Shown: positions 1 through 7,476, counted from the stretch's first letter. The stretch is 7,553 nucleotides of DNA from Anaerolineales bacterium (GCA_025966435.1 JAICRQ010000162.1:1-7553), one strand, 5' to 3'. The notes: generated by a model from the sequence alone, not told the origin. Made by a program: numbers and translations.

Positions 1-135
1 ATGGATATAAATGAAGATATATTCTTTCCATGAACTGCGCTCATGGGAAGTTGGTTCGCACAGCGTAATACTCACTTCTACTTTTCCGTTAACCTCAGTG
101 GCAGATGGTGGTCGAATTTTTGATAGTTGCTCCAT
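1..135 (-). CDS. Partial CDS of unknown function, 5' end only (45 codons, runs off left edge)
   Basis: Read on the minus strand, an ATG at 135-133 opens a frame with no stop for 45 codons down to base 1, so only the N-terminus is present. It begins MEQLSKIRPPSATEVNGKVE and continues with a segment likely to form a beta strand (VEVSITL) and an aromatic stretch (WKEYIFIYIH) at the cut edge. The start is supported by a strong Shine-Dalgarno sequence, GAGGTG, five bases upstream. The gene is divergent from the osmC homologue. I do not recognise the family and see no signal peptide or catalytic motif. A 45-codon open stretch can occur by chance, so the case rests mainly on the ribosome binding site and the divergent layout. 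Confidence 0.5.
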   Translation of the reverse strand, partial: MEQLSKIRPPSATEVNGKVEVSITLCEPTSHERSSWKEYIFIYIH

Positions 136-140
136 CGTCC

Positions 141-146
141 CACCTC
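141..146 (-). promoter_or_regulatory. Ribosome binding site of the left-edge partial gene
   Basis: The minus strand reads GAGGTG here, followed by five bases (GGACG) and then the ATG at 135-133. This near-ideal Shine-Dalgarno sequence is the main reason for calling the open frame at the left edge a real gene start. Confidence 0.5.
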
Positions 147-229
147 GTGAACCATGCTAAGAAATATACCCAAATTTGTACCTCGCCCCTATATAACGAT
201 GCATACTCGGGCAAACCCTCCTATGCTAT

Positions 230-242
230 GGTATTGAATACC
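230..242. promoter_or_regulatory. Perfect 13-base palindrome upstream of osmC, possible operator
   Basis: GGTATTGAATACC consists of two perfect six-base arms around one central base. It lies 31 bases before the osmC start, between possible promoter elements and the ribosome binding site, which is where a repressor would be placed. It does not match the OhrR box I know (TACAATT-AATTGTA). One or two such palindromes are expected by chance in a window of this size, so only the position makes it interesting. Confidence 0.22.
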
Positions 243-273
243 TGAATGTGATCATTGAGAAAGGAATAGAGAA

Positions 274-726
274 ATGGCAGAATTCAATCGAAAAGCAGGC
301 GTCCTTTGGACGGGTGATTTAAAGACCGGGAACGGGTTGATCAGCACAGAGAGCCGGGCACTGTTCGAGCTGCCTTATAGTTATCCCACGCGCTTCGCTG
401 ATGAGGTGGGATTAAATCCGGAGGAGCTGCTTGCGGCAGCTCATGCTTCCTGCTTCAGCATGTCTGTGGCTAGCACACTTAAGAAGAACGGTTTCAACCC
501 CGTGCAGACGGAGACCACCGCCACCTGCACAATGGTGACGGGGGAGGGCCCCGCTCAAATCAACCATATGTTACTTCACGTACGCTGTGAAGTCCCCGAT
601 ATCGATGAAGAGACCTTTGAACGACTGATTCAAGTAGCAGATGAGAATTGCCCATTCTCGAATCTGCTGCGGAATTGTTTGCAGATTGAAATCACAAGTG
701 CTTTAATTCAAACCCATGGCGCTTAA
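274..726 (+). CDS. osmC: OsmC-family peroxiredoxin (organic hydroperoxide reductase)
   Basis: This 150-residue protein matches the OsmC family over its whole length (E. coli OsmC is about 143 residues). Such proteins are cytoplasmic thiol peroxidases that reduce organic hydroperoxides, usually as intertwined dimers. The two redox cysteines are C60 in AAHASCFSM and C126 in ENCPFSN. The family arginine that positions the peroxide is R40 in YPTRF, and the NPEELLAAAHA helix before the first cysteine is typical. Four other cysteines or near-cysteines, including C85, C105 and C135, are unlikely to be catalytic. The ATG has a good ribosome binding site (AAAGGA, eight bases upstream), and the N-terminus aligns with E. 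coli OsmC (FNRKAGVLWTGDLKTGNG against HKKGQAHWEGDIKRGKG). The last 11 bases overlap the aconitase gene, implying one operon. The OsmC subgroup fits better than Ohr because of the N-terminal GDLKTGNGLISTES segment. Confidence 0.93.
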   Translation: MAEFNRKAGVLWTGDLKTGNGLISTESRALFELPYSYPTRFADEVGLNPEELLAAAHASCFSMSVASTLKKNGFNPVQTETTATCTMVTGEGPAQINHMLLHVRCEVPDIDEETFERLIQVADENCPFSNLLRNCLQIEITSALIQTHGA

Positions 727-2695
727 TGTTTCTCAAAAATTGATTAAAAGTCATCTTCTCGAGGGAGAAATGATCCCCGGGGAGATGATTGGAATCCGGA
801 TTGACCAGACCTTAACCCAGGATGCTACCGGCACCCTGGTGATGCTGGAGTTGGAAGCGATGGGGCTGCGCCGGGCTCAGACGGAAATCTCGGTCCAGTA
901 CGTGGATCATAACTTGATTCAGGCCGACCATAAGAATGCAGACGATCACCTCTTCCTGCAGAGTTCCTGTGAGCGCTATGGAATCTGGTACAGTCGCCCG
1001 GGGAACGGCGTCAGCCATCCTGTCCATATGCAATATTTTGGCAAGCCGGGCAAGACTCTGCTCGGCTCTGACAGCCACACCCCGGCGGCAGGTTCGCTGG
1101 GGATGCTTGCTATCGGCGCTGGAGGTCTGGATGTAGCAATGGCGATTGCCGGTCATCCTTTCTACCTCACGATGCCAAAGATCTGGGGCGTGAAGCTCAC
1201 CGGCAAGCTGCCGGATTGGGTCAGCGCGAAGGATATCATCCTCGAAATGCTCCGCCGCCATACCGTCAAGGGAGGCGTGGGGCATATCATAGAGTATTAT
1301 GGTCCCGGCTTGAAGGAACTCTCCGCGATGGACCGGCACGTGATCGCCAATATGGGAACTGAACTTGGCGCAACCTCTACAGTGTTCCCATCGGATGAAG
1401 AAGTGCGCCGGTTCCTGCGGGACCACGAGCGCGGTGAAGATTGGATCGAGTTGGTTCCGGATGCCGATGCGACCTACGATCGTTCTGATGAAATCGATCT
1501 TTCGACGCTCGAACCTTTGATCGCCAAGCCCAACAGTCCGGACGCCGTTGTGCCCGTGCGCGAGCTGGCAGGGATGCCTGTTTACCAGTCCTATATTGGT
1601 TCTTCGGCGAACCCCGGCTACCGTGATTTTGCTATTGTGGCACAGATGATGAAGGGGCGCAGGGTGCCGGGAAACGTTTCCCTCGATATAAACCCGACCT
1701 CGCGCCAACTGCTTGAGGAACTGGTTCAGGAAGGAGAGATCAGTCATCTCCTCCACGCGGGGGGGCGCTTGCATCAGGCGGGCTGCAATGGATGCATCGG
1801 TATGGGTCAGGCCCCTGCCACGGGTAAAGTCAGCTTGCGGACGGTGCCGCGTAACTTTCCGGGTCGTTCGGGCACGATCGACGATCAAGTGTATTTGTGC
1901 AGTCCTGAAACAGCTGCTGCCTCCGCATTAACCGGTGTGATTACAGACCCGCGCGAATTAGGCATTCCCTACCCGAAAGTAAAAATGCCGAAGAAACGTA
2001 TCTTAAACAAAGATATGCTGGTGCCACCTCTTTCGGTAGAGGAAGCGATGCGCGTCGAATTGATGAAGGGTCCCAACATCCAGGAGCTTCCGCCTATGGA
2101 TCGGCTTCCCGATCGTTTGGAAATGCCCATCTTGCTGAAAGTTGGCGATAACATCTCGACGGATGAGATCATGCCGGCGGGCGCGCGAGTTCTGCCGTAT
2201 CGGAGCAATATTCCGAAGATCAGTGAATACGTGTTTGAGAATATCGACCCGACTTATGATCGCCGCGCGCTGGAACGTACTCCTCCCGGTAGCCATACCA
2301 TTCTCGCCGGTGACAACTATGGTCAGGGATCCAGCCGCGAGCATGCGGCGATTGCCCCGCGATATCTGGGGTTGCGCATGGTGATCGCAAAAAGCTTTGC
2401 CCGCATCCACCGTATGAATCTGGTGAACTTTGGCATACTGCCGGTGATTTTCGGTGACCCGATGCTCTATGATAGTCTGGAACTCAACGACGTGGTCGTG
2501 ATGGAGAATGCACGCGAGCAGCTTGCGGGAAGTGTGAATGACCGGACGCTCGTCTTACAGGTCCCGAAGAAGAAGCTTAAGTTTACTGTCACTCATAATC
2601 TATTCCCGCGTATGATCGAAGTGATCCTGGCGGGCGGACTGACAAACTGGACCCGCGACAACGCGCCGATTGAGAATTCGCCCGCTCCTCGCTAA
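716..2695 (+). CDS. acn: Aconitate hydratase, single-chain type of about 660 residues
   Basis: Aconitase isomerises citrate to isocitrate through cis-aconitate in the TCA cycle. The 659 residues form the usual catalytic region (about 1-420) followed, after a linker, by the swivel domain (about 470-640), in the order of LeuC fused to LeuD. Visible landmarks are DHN at 64-66, GSDSHTPAAGSLGMLAIGAGG at 117-137 in part, the paired cluster cysteines C357 and C360 in AGCNGCIGMGQ, the substrate arginines in PRNFPGRSG (379-386), and YGQGSSREHAA with the catalytic serine-arginine at about 539-541. The motif that normally supplies the third cluster cysteine, IGSCTN, reads IGSSAN here, with serine at 297; another cysteine, C395, lies in YLCSPETA. 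The start MALNVSQKLI agrees with the family N-terminus as I remember it, so the overlap with osmC is real. No Shine-Dalgarno precedes it, suggesting translational coupling. A related hydro-lyase specificity, such as homoaconitase, cannot be excluded. Confidence 0.92.
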   Translation: MALNVSQKLIKSHLLEGEMIPGEMIGIRIDQTLTQDATGTLVMLELEAMGLRRAQTEISVQYVDHNLIQADHKNADDHLFLQSSCERYGIWYSRPGNGVSHPVHMQYFGKPGKTLLGSDSHTPAAGSLGMLAIGAGGLDVAMAIAGHPFYLTMPKIWGVKLTGKLPDWVSAKDIILEMLRRHTVKGGVGHIIEYYGPGLKELSAMDRHVIANMGTELGATSTVFPSDEEVRRFLRDHERGEDWIELVPDADATYDRSDEIDLSTLEPLIAKPNSPDAVVPVRELAGMPVYQSYIGSSANPGYRDFAIVAQMMKGRRVPGNVSLDINPTSRQLLEELVQEGEISHLLHAGGRLHQAGCNGCIGMGQAPATGKVSLRTVPRNFPGRSGTIDDQVYLCSPETAAASALTGVITDPRELGIPYPKVKMPKKRILNKDMLVPPLSVEEAMRVELMKGPNIQELPPMDRLPDRLEMPILLKVGDNISTDEIMPAGARVLPYRSNIPKISEYVFENIDPTYDRRALERTPPGSHTILAGDNYGQGSSREHAAIAPRYLGLRMVIAKSFARIHRMNLVNFGILPVIFGDPMLYDSLELNDVVVMENAREQLAGSVNDRTLVLQVPKKKLKFTVTHNLFPRMIEVILAGGLTNWTRDNAPIENSPAPR

Positions 2696-2850
2696 ATGGC
2701 GATCAAACAGACCAGAGCGTGTTAATTAGCAAATCTGCAGAGGCTTACAGCCTGAAACGGCTTGACCAATTCAAGTTCTGAGAGAGCATACGATCGGTTA
2801 TAGATTTTTGAATCTTTCCTTGTGTTGAAGTAAAGATTTCCAAATCATCC
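2696..2850. other. Intergenic region between acn and the receiver gene; weak stem-loops only
   Basis: These 155 bases hold no convincing gene. Three small perfect inverted repeats occur: AGGCT-TAC-AGCCT at 2741-2753, CTTGA-CCAAT-TCAAG at 2761-2775, and AGATT-TTTG-AATCT at 2802-2815, the last followed by TTCCTT. Each has a five-base-pair stem and none has a proper U-tract, so no intrinsic terminator for acn can be called. A poor promoter candidate for the next gene is TTCTGA (2776-2781) with TATAGA (2799-2804), 17 bases apart. Confidence 0.35.
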
Positions 2851-3234
2851 ATGATACGCGTGGCACTCGCTGATGATCATCCAGAGGTACTACTGGCTCT
2901 GCGTCTATTGTTGCGCTTATCGGATGAGATCAATGTCATTTGCGAGACAAGCAACGGACAGGAAGCATTAGACTGCGTCATACAGTTTCAGCCTGACGTA
3001 CTTGTGATTGATATTCAAATGCCAGACTTGGACGGTTTATCCGCTACAAAACGGATTGTCGATTTATCTCTTCCCACACGCGTTCTCGTCATTTCCTTGA
3101 ATCGGGGGAGTTTTGTCGCCAGGCAGGTTGCGGCAGCCGGCGCAAAAGGATTTTTAGCGAAAGAAGACCTCCCCGAGTTTCTGCTGCCAGCTATTCAAGC
3201 AGTACATCGAGGGGAATTGTTCTTTAAGGAATAA
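2851..3234 (+). CDS. Receiver-only response regulator, NarL/FixJ type without DNA-binding domain
   Basis: The 127 residues are one complete CheY-like receiver domain. The acidic pocket is D8-D9 (LADDH), the phosphoacceptor is D54 in VIDIQMPDLDG, the switch residue is S82 in VLVISLN, and the conserved lysine is K104 in FLAKED. The start MIRVALADDHPEV and the end AIQAVHRGELFF are typical of NarL/FixJ regulators, which usually run on for about 80-90 more residues with a LuxR-type helix-turn-helix. Here a TAA follows immediately, and 23 bases later the opposite-strand sucB gene ends, so no room remains for that domain. The protein would be phosphorylated by a histidine kinase not seen here and act through protein contacts, or it may be a remnant of a longer regulator. 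No clear Shine-Dalgarno precedes the ATG. All phosphorylation residues are intact, which favours a working protein. Confidence 0.88.
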   Translation: MIRVALADDHPEVLLALRLLLRLSDEINVICETSNGQEALDCVIQFQPDVLVIDIQMPDLDGLSATKRIVDLSLPTRVLVISLNRGSFVARQVAAAGAKGFLAKEDLPEFLLPAIQAVHRGELFFKE

Positions 3235-3257
3235 TGTAAAGCCGACTTATTTAGGTG

Positions 3258-4571
3258 TTACCCACCCACCAGCATCCATGCCGGATCTTCGAGCACCTGC
3301 TTGATGTGGACAAGGAATTGGACAGCCTCGCGCCCATCCACAATACGGTGATCGTAACTCAGCGCCACATACATCATCGGGCGGATGACAACCTGTCCGT
3401 TCAGCGCAGTGGGGCGCTCTTCTATTTTATGCAGACCCAGAATACCAACCTGTGGCGGATTCAGGATCGGCGTGCTCATGAGAGAGCCAAACACGCCGCC
3501 ATTCGTGATCGTAAACGTGCCGCCGCGCAAATCCTCGATCGATAATTTCCCCTCCTCGGTTTTCGCCACCAGATCCTTAATCGTTTGTTCGATCTCTGCA
3601 AAAGATAGGCGATCCGCATCCCGGACCACGGGAACCACCAAACCTTCCTCAGAGCCAACCGCCATCCCGATGTCATAATAGTGTTTGAATACGATCTCTT
3701 CGCCGGAGATCTCGGCATTGACCTGCGGAAAGGCTTTCAGCGCGCTGATGGAAGCCTTGACAAAGAATGACATGAATCCCAATTTGACGCTATAGCGCTT
3801 TTGAAACTCTTCATTGTGCCTCTTGCGTATATCCATTACGGCGCTCATGTCGATTTCGTTGAATGTCGTCAGCATCGCGGTGGATTGAGTAGCTTCCAGC
3901 AGCCGTTGTGCAATCGTGCGGCGGCGGCGAGACATGCGCGTCCGCTCTTCGCGCCGGTCGGAGGAAGAGGGTGCGGGAGCTGGCTGCGGGGCTGCTTCGC
4001 GCGGTTTCTCCGCGGGCGCCGGCTTTTGCGCGACTTGCGGAGTTTCCTGCTTTTGTAAATACATTTCCACATCCGCCTTGGTCACGCGTCCCTCGCTGCC
4101 CGTGCCGGTGATCTTGCTGATATCCACATTTTTGTCGCGCGCCAGGCGGGCAGCAACCGGACTGACTTGCGGCGCGGCCTGGTGTTCCACCTGCTGTCCA
4201 TCCGTTCGCGCAGAAGCTTCCTTTTGTTCGGCTTGCGGCTCAGCTTGTTTTGTTTCAACAGCTTCAGGCTCGGCTTTCTGTCCTTCGCTGCGGCTTGCAG
4301 GGGCTGCCGGAGCCTGGCCTTGCTGTTCACCTGCCTTCTCATCGATTCGACCGAGCACATCGCCAACCTTGACGTCCGCGCCTTCGGTCGCTTCGATCTT
4401 TTGCAGAACGCCCGCACCTTTCGCGCCGACCTCCAGATTCACCTTGTCGGTCTCCAGCTCCACCAGCACCTCGCCCACGTTGACGAAGTCCCCTTCTTTT
4501 TTCAGCCAGCGCGAGACCGTTGCCTCGAGCACGGATTCGCCCAATTCGGGGACGGTGATCTCGATTGCCAT
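3258..4571 (-). CDS. sucB: Dihydrolipoyllysine succinyltransferase, E2 of 2-oxoglutarate dehydrogenase
   Basis: E2 transfers the succinyl group from lipoamide to CoA and forms the core of the 2-oxoglutarate dehydrogenase complex. The 437 residues show all domains in order. One lipoyl domain spans about 1-77, with the lipoylated lysine K43 in [12 protein letters not shown] flexible linker rich in Ala, Glu, Gln and Pro spans about 80-135. The peripheral subunit-binding domain covers about 136-172 ([23 protein letters not shown], here abbreviated by its ends 136 and 158). A second linker precedes the catalytic domain at about 208-437, with the active-site histidine H408 and aspartate D412 in [13 protein letters not shown]. 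The [17 protein letters not shown] segment is typical of succinyl- rather than acetyl-transferases. The ATG lies one base after the sucA stop, and its ribosome binding site (GGAGAGAGG) is inside the end of sucA, so the two are translationally coupled. No E3 gene follows. The gene ends convergently with the receiver gene. Confidence 0.95.
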   Translation of the reverse strand: MAIEITVPELGESVLEATVSRWLKKEGDFVNVGEVLVELETDKVNLEVGAKGAGVLQKIEATEGADVKVGDVLGRIDEKAGEQQGQAPAAPASRSEGQKAEPEAVETKQAEPQAEQKEASARTDGQQVEHQAAPQVSPVAARLARDKNVDISKITGTGSEGRVTKADVEMYLQKQETPQVAQKPAPAEKPREAAPQPAPAPSSSDRREERTRMSRRRRTIAQRLLEATQSTAMLTTFNEIDMSAVMDIRKRHNEEFQKRYSVKLGFMSFFVKASISALKAFPQVNAEISGEEIVFKHYYDIGMAVGSEEGLVVPVVRDADRLSFAEIEQTIKDLVAKTEEGKLSIEDLRGGTFTITNGGVFGSLMSTPILNPPQVGILGLHKIEERPTALNGQVVIRPMMYVALSYDHRIVDGREAVQFLVHIKQVLEDPAWMLVGG

Positions 4572-4572
4572 T

Positions 4573-7377
4573 TTAACCTCTCTCCTTCACCACACTGGTG
4601 GTTTGTGCCTGTTTATCGAAATCGAAGGCTTGCTCAATTAAAGATTGCTGATTAATCCGGTACAGCGTTGTGGACCCCTCCGCCGGGCTGGAGCTCTCGG
4701 GCCTCCCCACATAGTGCAGGGTCAAACGATCCTCCACCAGAAGACGCAGATGCGGGCGCAGGTAATTCCATGCGCCCATATTCAGCGGTTCTTCCTGGAC
4801 CCAGATCACTCGCTCCAGGTTAGGGTATCCTGCCAGAATTTCTTCCAGCTCCTTTTTGGGGAACGGATATAGCTGCTCGACGCGCACAATGGCGTCATCC
4901 GGATTCTCTTTGCGCAGTTCGCTGGTGACAAGATCGACGTAGATGCGCCCGCTGCACAGGGTGAGGTTCTTTACATCTTCTTTTTTCCCTGGGAGGCTCT
5001 GGTCGTCGATCACGCGCTGCCATCCACCTGCGGTAAAGTCATGCGGGGAAGAGGCGGTCATTGGGTGGCGCAGCAAGCCCTTCGGCGTAAAGATGATCAT
5101 CGGCAGGGGATCGGTCTTTAGAAGCAGCGCCTGTCGCCGCAGCAAATGGAAGTATTGCGCTGCGGTTGAGGGATAGACAACCCGGACGTTGATCTCCGCT
5201 GCCAGTCCGAGGAAACGCTCGATGCGCCCGCTGGAATGATCGGGACCCTGCCCTTCATTCCCATGCGGCAGTAGCAACACCAGGGACGGCGTCAGACCCC
5301 ATTTTGCGCGGCCCGAAAGCAGGAATTCATCGATGACGGATTGTGCATTGTTAATGAAGTCGCCGTATTGGGCTTCCCAGATCACCAGGCGTTCTGGCGC
5401 CATCACGTTGTATCCAAATTCAAAGCCAATCGCAGCAGCTTCACTCAAAGGGCTGTTCAAGACTTCAAACGAGGCGCGTGCCTGGGGGATCGTCTGTAAT
5501 GGCGTGTGCCCCCGGTTCGTGTTGGCGTCGTAAAAAACCGCATGGCGCTGGCTGAATGTTCCGCGGATGCTGTCCTGTCCGGTCAGCCGGATGGGTGTGC
5601 CATCTTCCAGGATTGTCGCGAACGCCAGTTCTTCCGCTGTCGCCCAATCGATCTTTGCGTTTTCCGGGTTATCCAGCAAGTTACTGCGCCGCTCGACAGC
5701 CCTGACTAGCTTCGAATTGAGCGCAAAGCCTTCCGGGAATTCCAGTAATGCTTTATTCAATTCTTTCAACCGCTTGAGCGTTACAGCCGTCTTGACCTTT
5801 TGGGCTGCGCCGCGCGGTGGCGGCTTAGGAAGCGGCTCTACCAGGGAGGCTTTGACGTCCAATTGATCGTTCGCTTCCTGCAATGACTTCAAGCTTTCCT
5901 GCAACCGGGTCTCTGCTTCCCCCTGCTGCAAAGTCCCTTCCTGCTCCATGCGGTTTGCCCAAATCTGCCTGATGCGAGGATGTTCATCGATCTTGCGGTA
6001 CATCAGAGGCTGGGTAAAGCGCGGCTCATCCCCTTCGTTATGACCATAACGCCGGTATCCGATCAGGTTGATCATGAAGTCCTTATGGAACTTGTGGCGA
6101 TAGGCAACTGCTGTCCGCGCCGCTTCGATGCAGGCAATCGGGTCATCCGCGTTGACATGGATGATGGGAATCTCGAATCCTTCTGCCATGTCGCTGGCGT
6201 GCAGGCTGCTGCGTGATTCCTGTTCACTGGCAGTAAAGCCCAACTGGTTGTTTGCAATAATATGAACTGTGCCGCTCACACCGTAGCCGGGCACGCGTGA
6301 GAAGTTAAAGGTTTCCGCTACGATACCCTGACCGGCAAACGACGCATCCCCGTGGATTGTGATCGGCAGGGATGCATTATCGAAGTAGCGCGGCGGACCG
6401 GGCTCATCTACCTTGGTGTTCGAGGCGCGCGCCATCCCGGCGACCACCGGATCGACCATCTCCAAATGGCTTGGGTTCGGCGGGATATGGACGAACATAT
6501 CTACCTTTTGGTCGCGGCGCGGGGAACGATAGGCACCCATGTGGTACTTCACGTCGCCGGTCCAGCCAAGCTCATCCCAGGTGGTGGCGCGCCCCTGCGG
6601 GTCAGCAAATTCCGCCAGGAGCTGGCTGTAGGGCTTTTGGAGGATATGCGCCAGCACATTGAGGCGTCCACGGTGCGCCATGCCGATCAGCGCGACACAG
6701 ACGTTCTCCTGCGCGGCGTTGGCGATCATCTCATCGAGCATCGGGATCATCATGTCCAGCCCTTCGATGGAGAAGCGCGTTTTACCCGGATAGAGGCGGT
6801 GCAGAAAAACCTCGAAGGCTTCCACCTCCGTTAACCGGTCAAGCAATTTGTTTCCATCCACTCGCTGGGCGGGCGGACGGAAGCGCCCGCTCTCCGCTGC
6901 CTGGAACAGCCATTGTCGTTCTTCCGGGACATGCACATGACCGTAGTCGTAGCCGATCGTCCCGCAGTAAATCGAGCGAAGGATATCGATCGCCTCTTTC
7001 GCGTTTCGAGCCGATGTTCCCACGGGTTCGGGAAGCTTCATAATATCGGTGGGCAGGTTTGACAGATCCTCTTCGCTGACCTGATGGAATTCCGGAGTCA
7101 ACAGTGGGTTGTCTGTGAAATCTCGTGCCTCGTCCAACGGATCGAGCTTCGCCGAGAGGTACCCGTAAATGCGGATTGCCTGTGCGAGGTTTGCCGCTCC
7201 GGTCAGCGAGCTCAGGCTCTCCCCGGTTAGCCGCGAGGATGCCCCCTCTGCAGGCGACCATGTTTCGAACAGCCGGCGCGTAGCATCATCTACGGCATTC
7301 GGATCATTCCGGTATTGCTCGTACAGCTCCAGGATGTATCCCAGATTGGGACCATGAAACTCGTTTTCTAAAGGCAT
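4573..7377 (-). CDS. sucA: 2-oxoglutarate dehydrogenase E1 component (thiamine diphosphate dependent)
   Basis: E1 decarboxylates 2-oxoglutarate and passes the succinyl group to the lipoyl arm of SucB. The 934-residue length is normal for SucA. The N-terminal helix expected for interaction with E2 or E3 is seen as [16 protein letters not shown] (7-22). The substrate-binding motif [11 protein letters not shown] lies at 232-242 and YHMG at 278-281. The thiamine diphosphate site runs from GDASFAGQG (343-351) to NNQLGF (376-381), followed by GHNEGDEP (445-452). The transketolase-like pyrimidine-binding domain starts near 575, with [11 protein letters not shown] (605-615), EAQYGDF (668-674) and [14 protein letters not shown] (705-718). 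The C-terminal domain includes [10 protein letters not shown] (861-870). The ATG is preceded by GAGGAA (minus strand, 7391-7386) eight bases upstream. It lacks the N-terminal acyltransferase domain of actinobacterial KGD and is not a pyruvate dehydrogenase, since the substrate motifs are those of SucA. Confidence 0.96.
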   Translation of the reverse strand: MPLENEFHGPNLGYILELYEQYRNDPNAVDDATRRLFETWSPAEGASSRLTGESLSSLTGAANLAQAIRIYGYLSAKLDPLDEARDFTDNPLLTPEFHQVSEEDLSNLPTDIMKLPEPVGTSARNAKEAIDILRSIYCGTIGYDYGHVHVPEERQWLFQAAESGRFRPPAQRVDGNKLLDRLTEVEAFEVFLHRLYPGKTRFSIEGLDMMIPMLDEMIANAAQENVCVALIGMAHRGRLNVLAHILQKPYSQLLAEFADPQGRATTWDELGWTGDVKYHMGAYRSPRRDQKVDMFVHIPPNPSHLEMVDPVVAGMARASNTKVDEPGPPRYFDNASLPITIHGDASFAGQGIVAETFNFSRVPGYGVSGTVHIIANNQLGFTASEQESRSSLHASDMAEGFEIPIIHVNADDPIACIEAARTAVAYRHKFHKDFMINLIGYRRYGHNEGDEPRFTQPLMYRKIDEHPRIRQIWANRMEQEGTLQQGEAETRLQESLKSLQEANDQLDVKASLVEPLPKPPPRGAAQKVKTAVTLKRLKELNKALLEFPEGFALNSKLVRAVERRSNLLDNPENAKIDWATAEELAFATILEDGTPIRLTGQDSIRGTFSQRHAVFYDANTNRGHTPLQTIPQARASFEVLNSPLSEAAAIGFEFGYNVMAPERLVIWEAQYGDFINNAQSVIDEFLLSGRAKWGLTPSLVLLLPHGNEGQGPDHSSGRIERFLGLAAEINVRVVYPSTAAQYFHLLRRQALLLKTDPLPMIIFTPKGLLRHPMTASSPHDFTAGGWQRVIDDQSLPGKKEDVKNLTLCSGRIYVDLVTSELRKENPDDAIVRVEQLYPFPKKELEEILAGYPNLERVIWVQEEPLNMGAWNYLRPHLRLLVEDRLTLHYVGRPESSSPAEGSTTLYRINQQSLIEQAFDFDKQAQTTSVVKERG

Positions 7378-7430
7378 CTCAAGAATTCCTCTAGCGGCGT
7401 AATTTATTTATATAACGATGAAGCTATGAT
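7378..7430 (-). promoter_or_regulatory. sucA leader with A+T-rich possible promoter element
   Basis: The minus strand reads TTATATAAATAAATTA (about 7415-7400) and then the ribosome binding site GAGGAA at 7391-7386. The string TATAAA at 7412-7407 could be a -10 element, but no acceptable -35 hexamer is found 16-18 bases further upstream. sucA may therefore have its own promoter here or be read through from the gene upstream. Confidence 0.25.
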
Positions 7431-7476
7431 GATTGTTGTAGGGCGGGATGCGCGAAGCGTCCTGCCCTACGCAATC
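7431..7476. repeat. Hairpin-forming intergenic inverted repeat (REP/MITE-like)
   Basis: The core at 7438-7470 starts GTAGGGC and ends GCCCTAC. Read as plus-strand RNA it forms a 14-base-pair stem, including two G-U pairs (7445-7463 and 7449-7459), around the five-base loop GCGAA (7452-7456). Outside it, GATTG (7431-7435) pairs with CAATC (7472-7476) across a small internal loop, extending the stem by five pairs. On the minus strand the G-U pairs become A-C mismatches, so the plus-strand RNA folds better. Only one copy lies in the window, so its repetitive nature is inferred from resemblance to short GTAGGG...CCCTAC intergenic repeats I associate with Chloroflexota. Confidence 0.6.

Larger units (their letters stand above)
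136..273. promoter_or_regulatory. Divergent intergenic region, presumed promoters for both flanking genes
   Basis: These 138 bases separate the minus-strand partial gene from osmC and must hold their start signals if both are real. The stretch is fairly A+T-rich. TATA-like strings lie at 190-197 (TATATAAC) and 222-227 (TATGCT), but neither has a good -35 hexamer at 16-18 bases, so I do not assign a promoter. The osmC ribosome binding site AAAGGA is at 260-265, eight bases before its ATG. A small palindrome at 230-242 is listed separately. Confidence 0.4.

Noticed and set aside
190..201. The 12-mer TATATAACGATG occurs here and at 7409-7420, each in an intergenic region
   Set aside because: A few exact 12-mer matches are expected by chance in 7.5 kb, more so in A+T-rich spacers, and flanking bases do not match.
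812..1888. 358-codon open frame on the minus strand inside the aconitase gene
   Set aside because: It is wholly antisense to a clearly conserved aconitase, has a His- and Arg-rich composition typical of shadow frames, and has no recognisable domain.
2741..2815. Three five-base-pair inverted repeats between acn and the receiver gene as terminator or operator
   Set aside because: The stems are short, none has a GC-rich stem followed by a U-tract, and such repeats are common by chance.
274..3234. osmC, aconitase and receiver as a new three-gene signalling or defence system
   Set aside because: The receiver has its own 155-base upstream gap, no partner kinase or effector is present, and the other two genes have ordinary metabolic and stress roles. 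Adjacency alone does not support a system.
4160..4340. Ala/Glu/Gln/Pro-rich segment as an inserted repeat or foreign element in sucB
   Set aside because: It falls exactly where E2 proteins have a flexible interdomain linker, and such linkers vary in length and composition.
3916..4641. 241-codon plus-strand open frame opposite sucB
   Set aside because: It is Ser-, Cys- and Ala-rich low-complexity translation of the antisense of the sucB linker and lipoyl domain, without a recognisable protein family.
6352..7261. Open frames of 160 codons (plus strand, 6352-6834) and 140 codons (minus strand, 6839-7261) within sucA
   Set aside because: Both lie over conserved SucA motifs in another frame and look like shadows of that gene.
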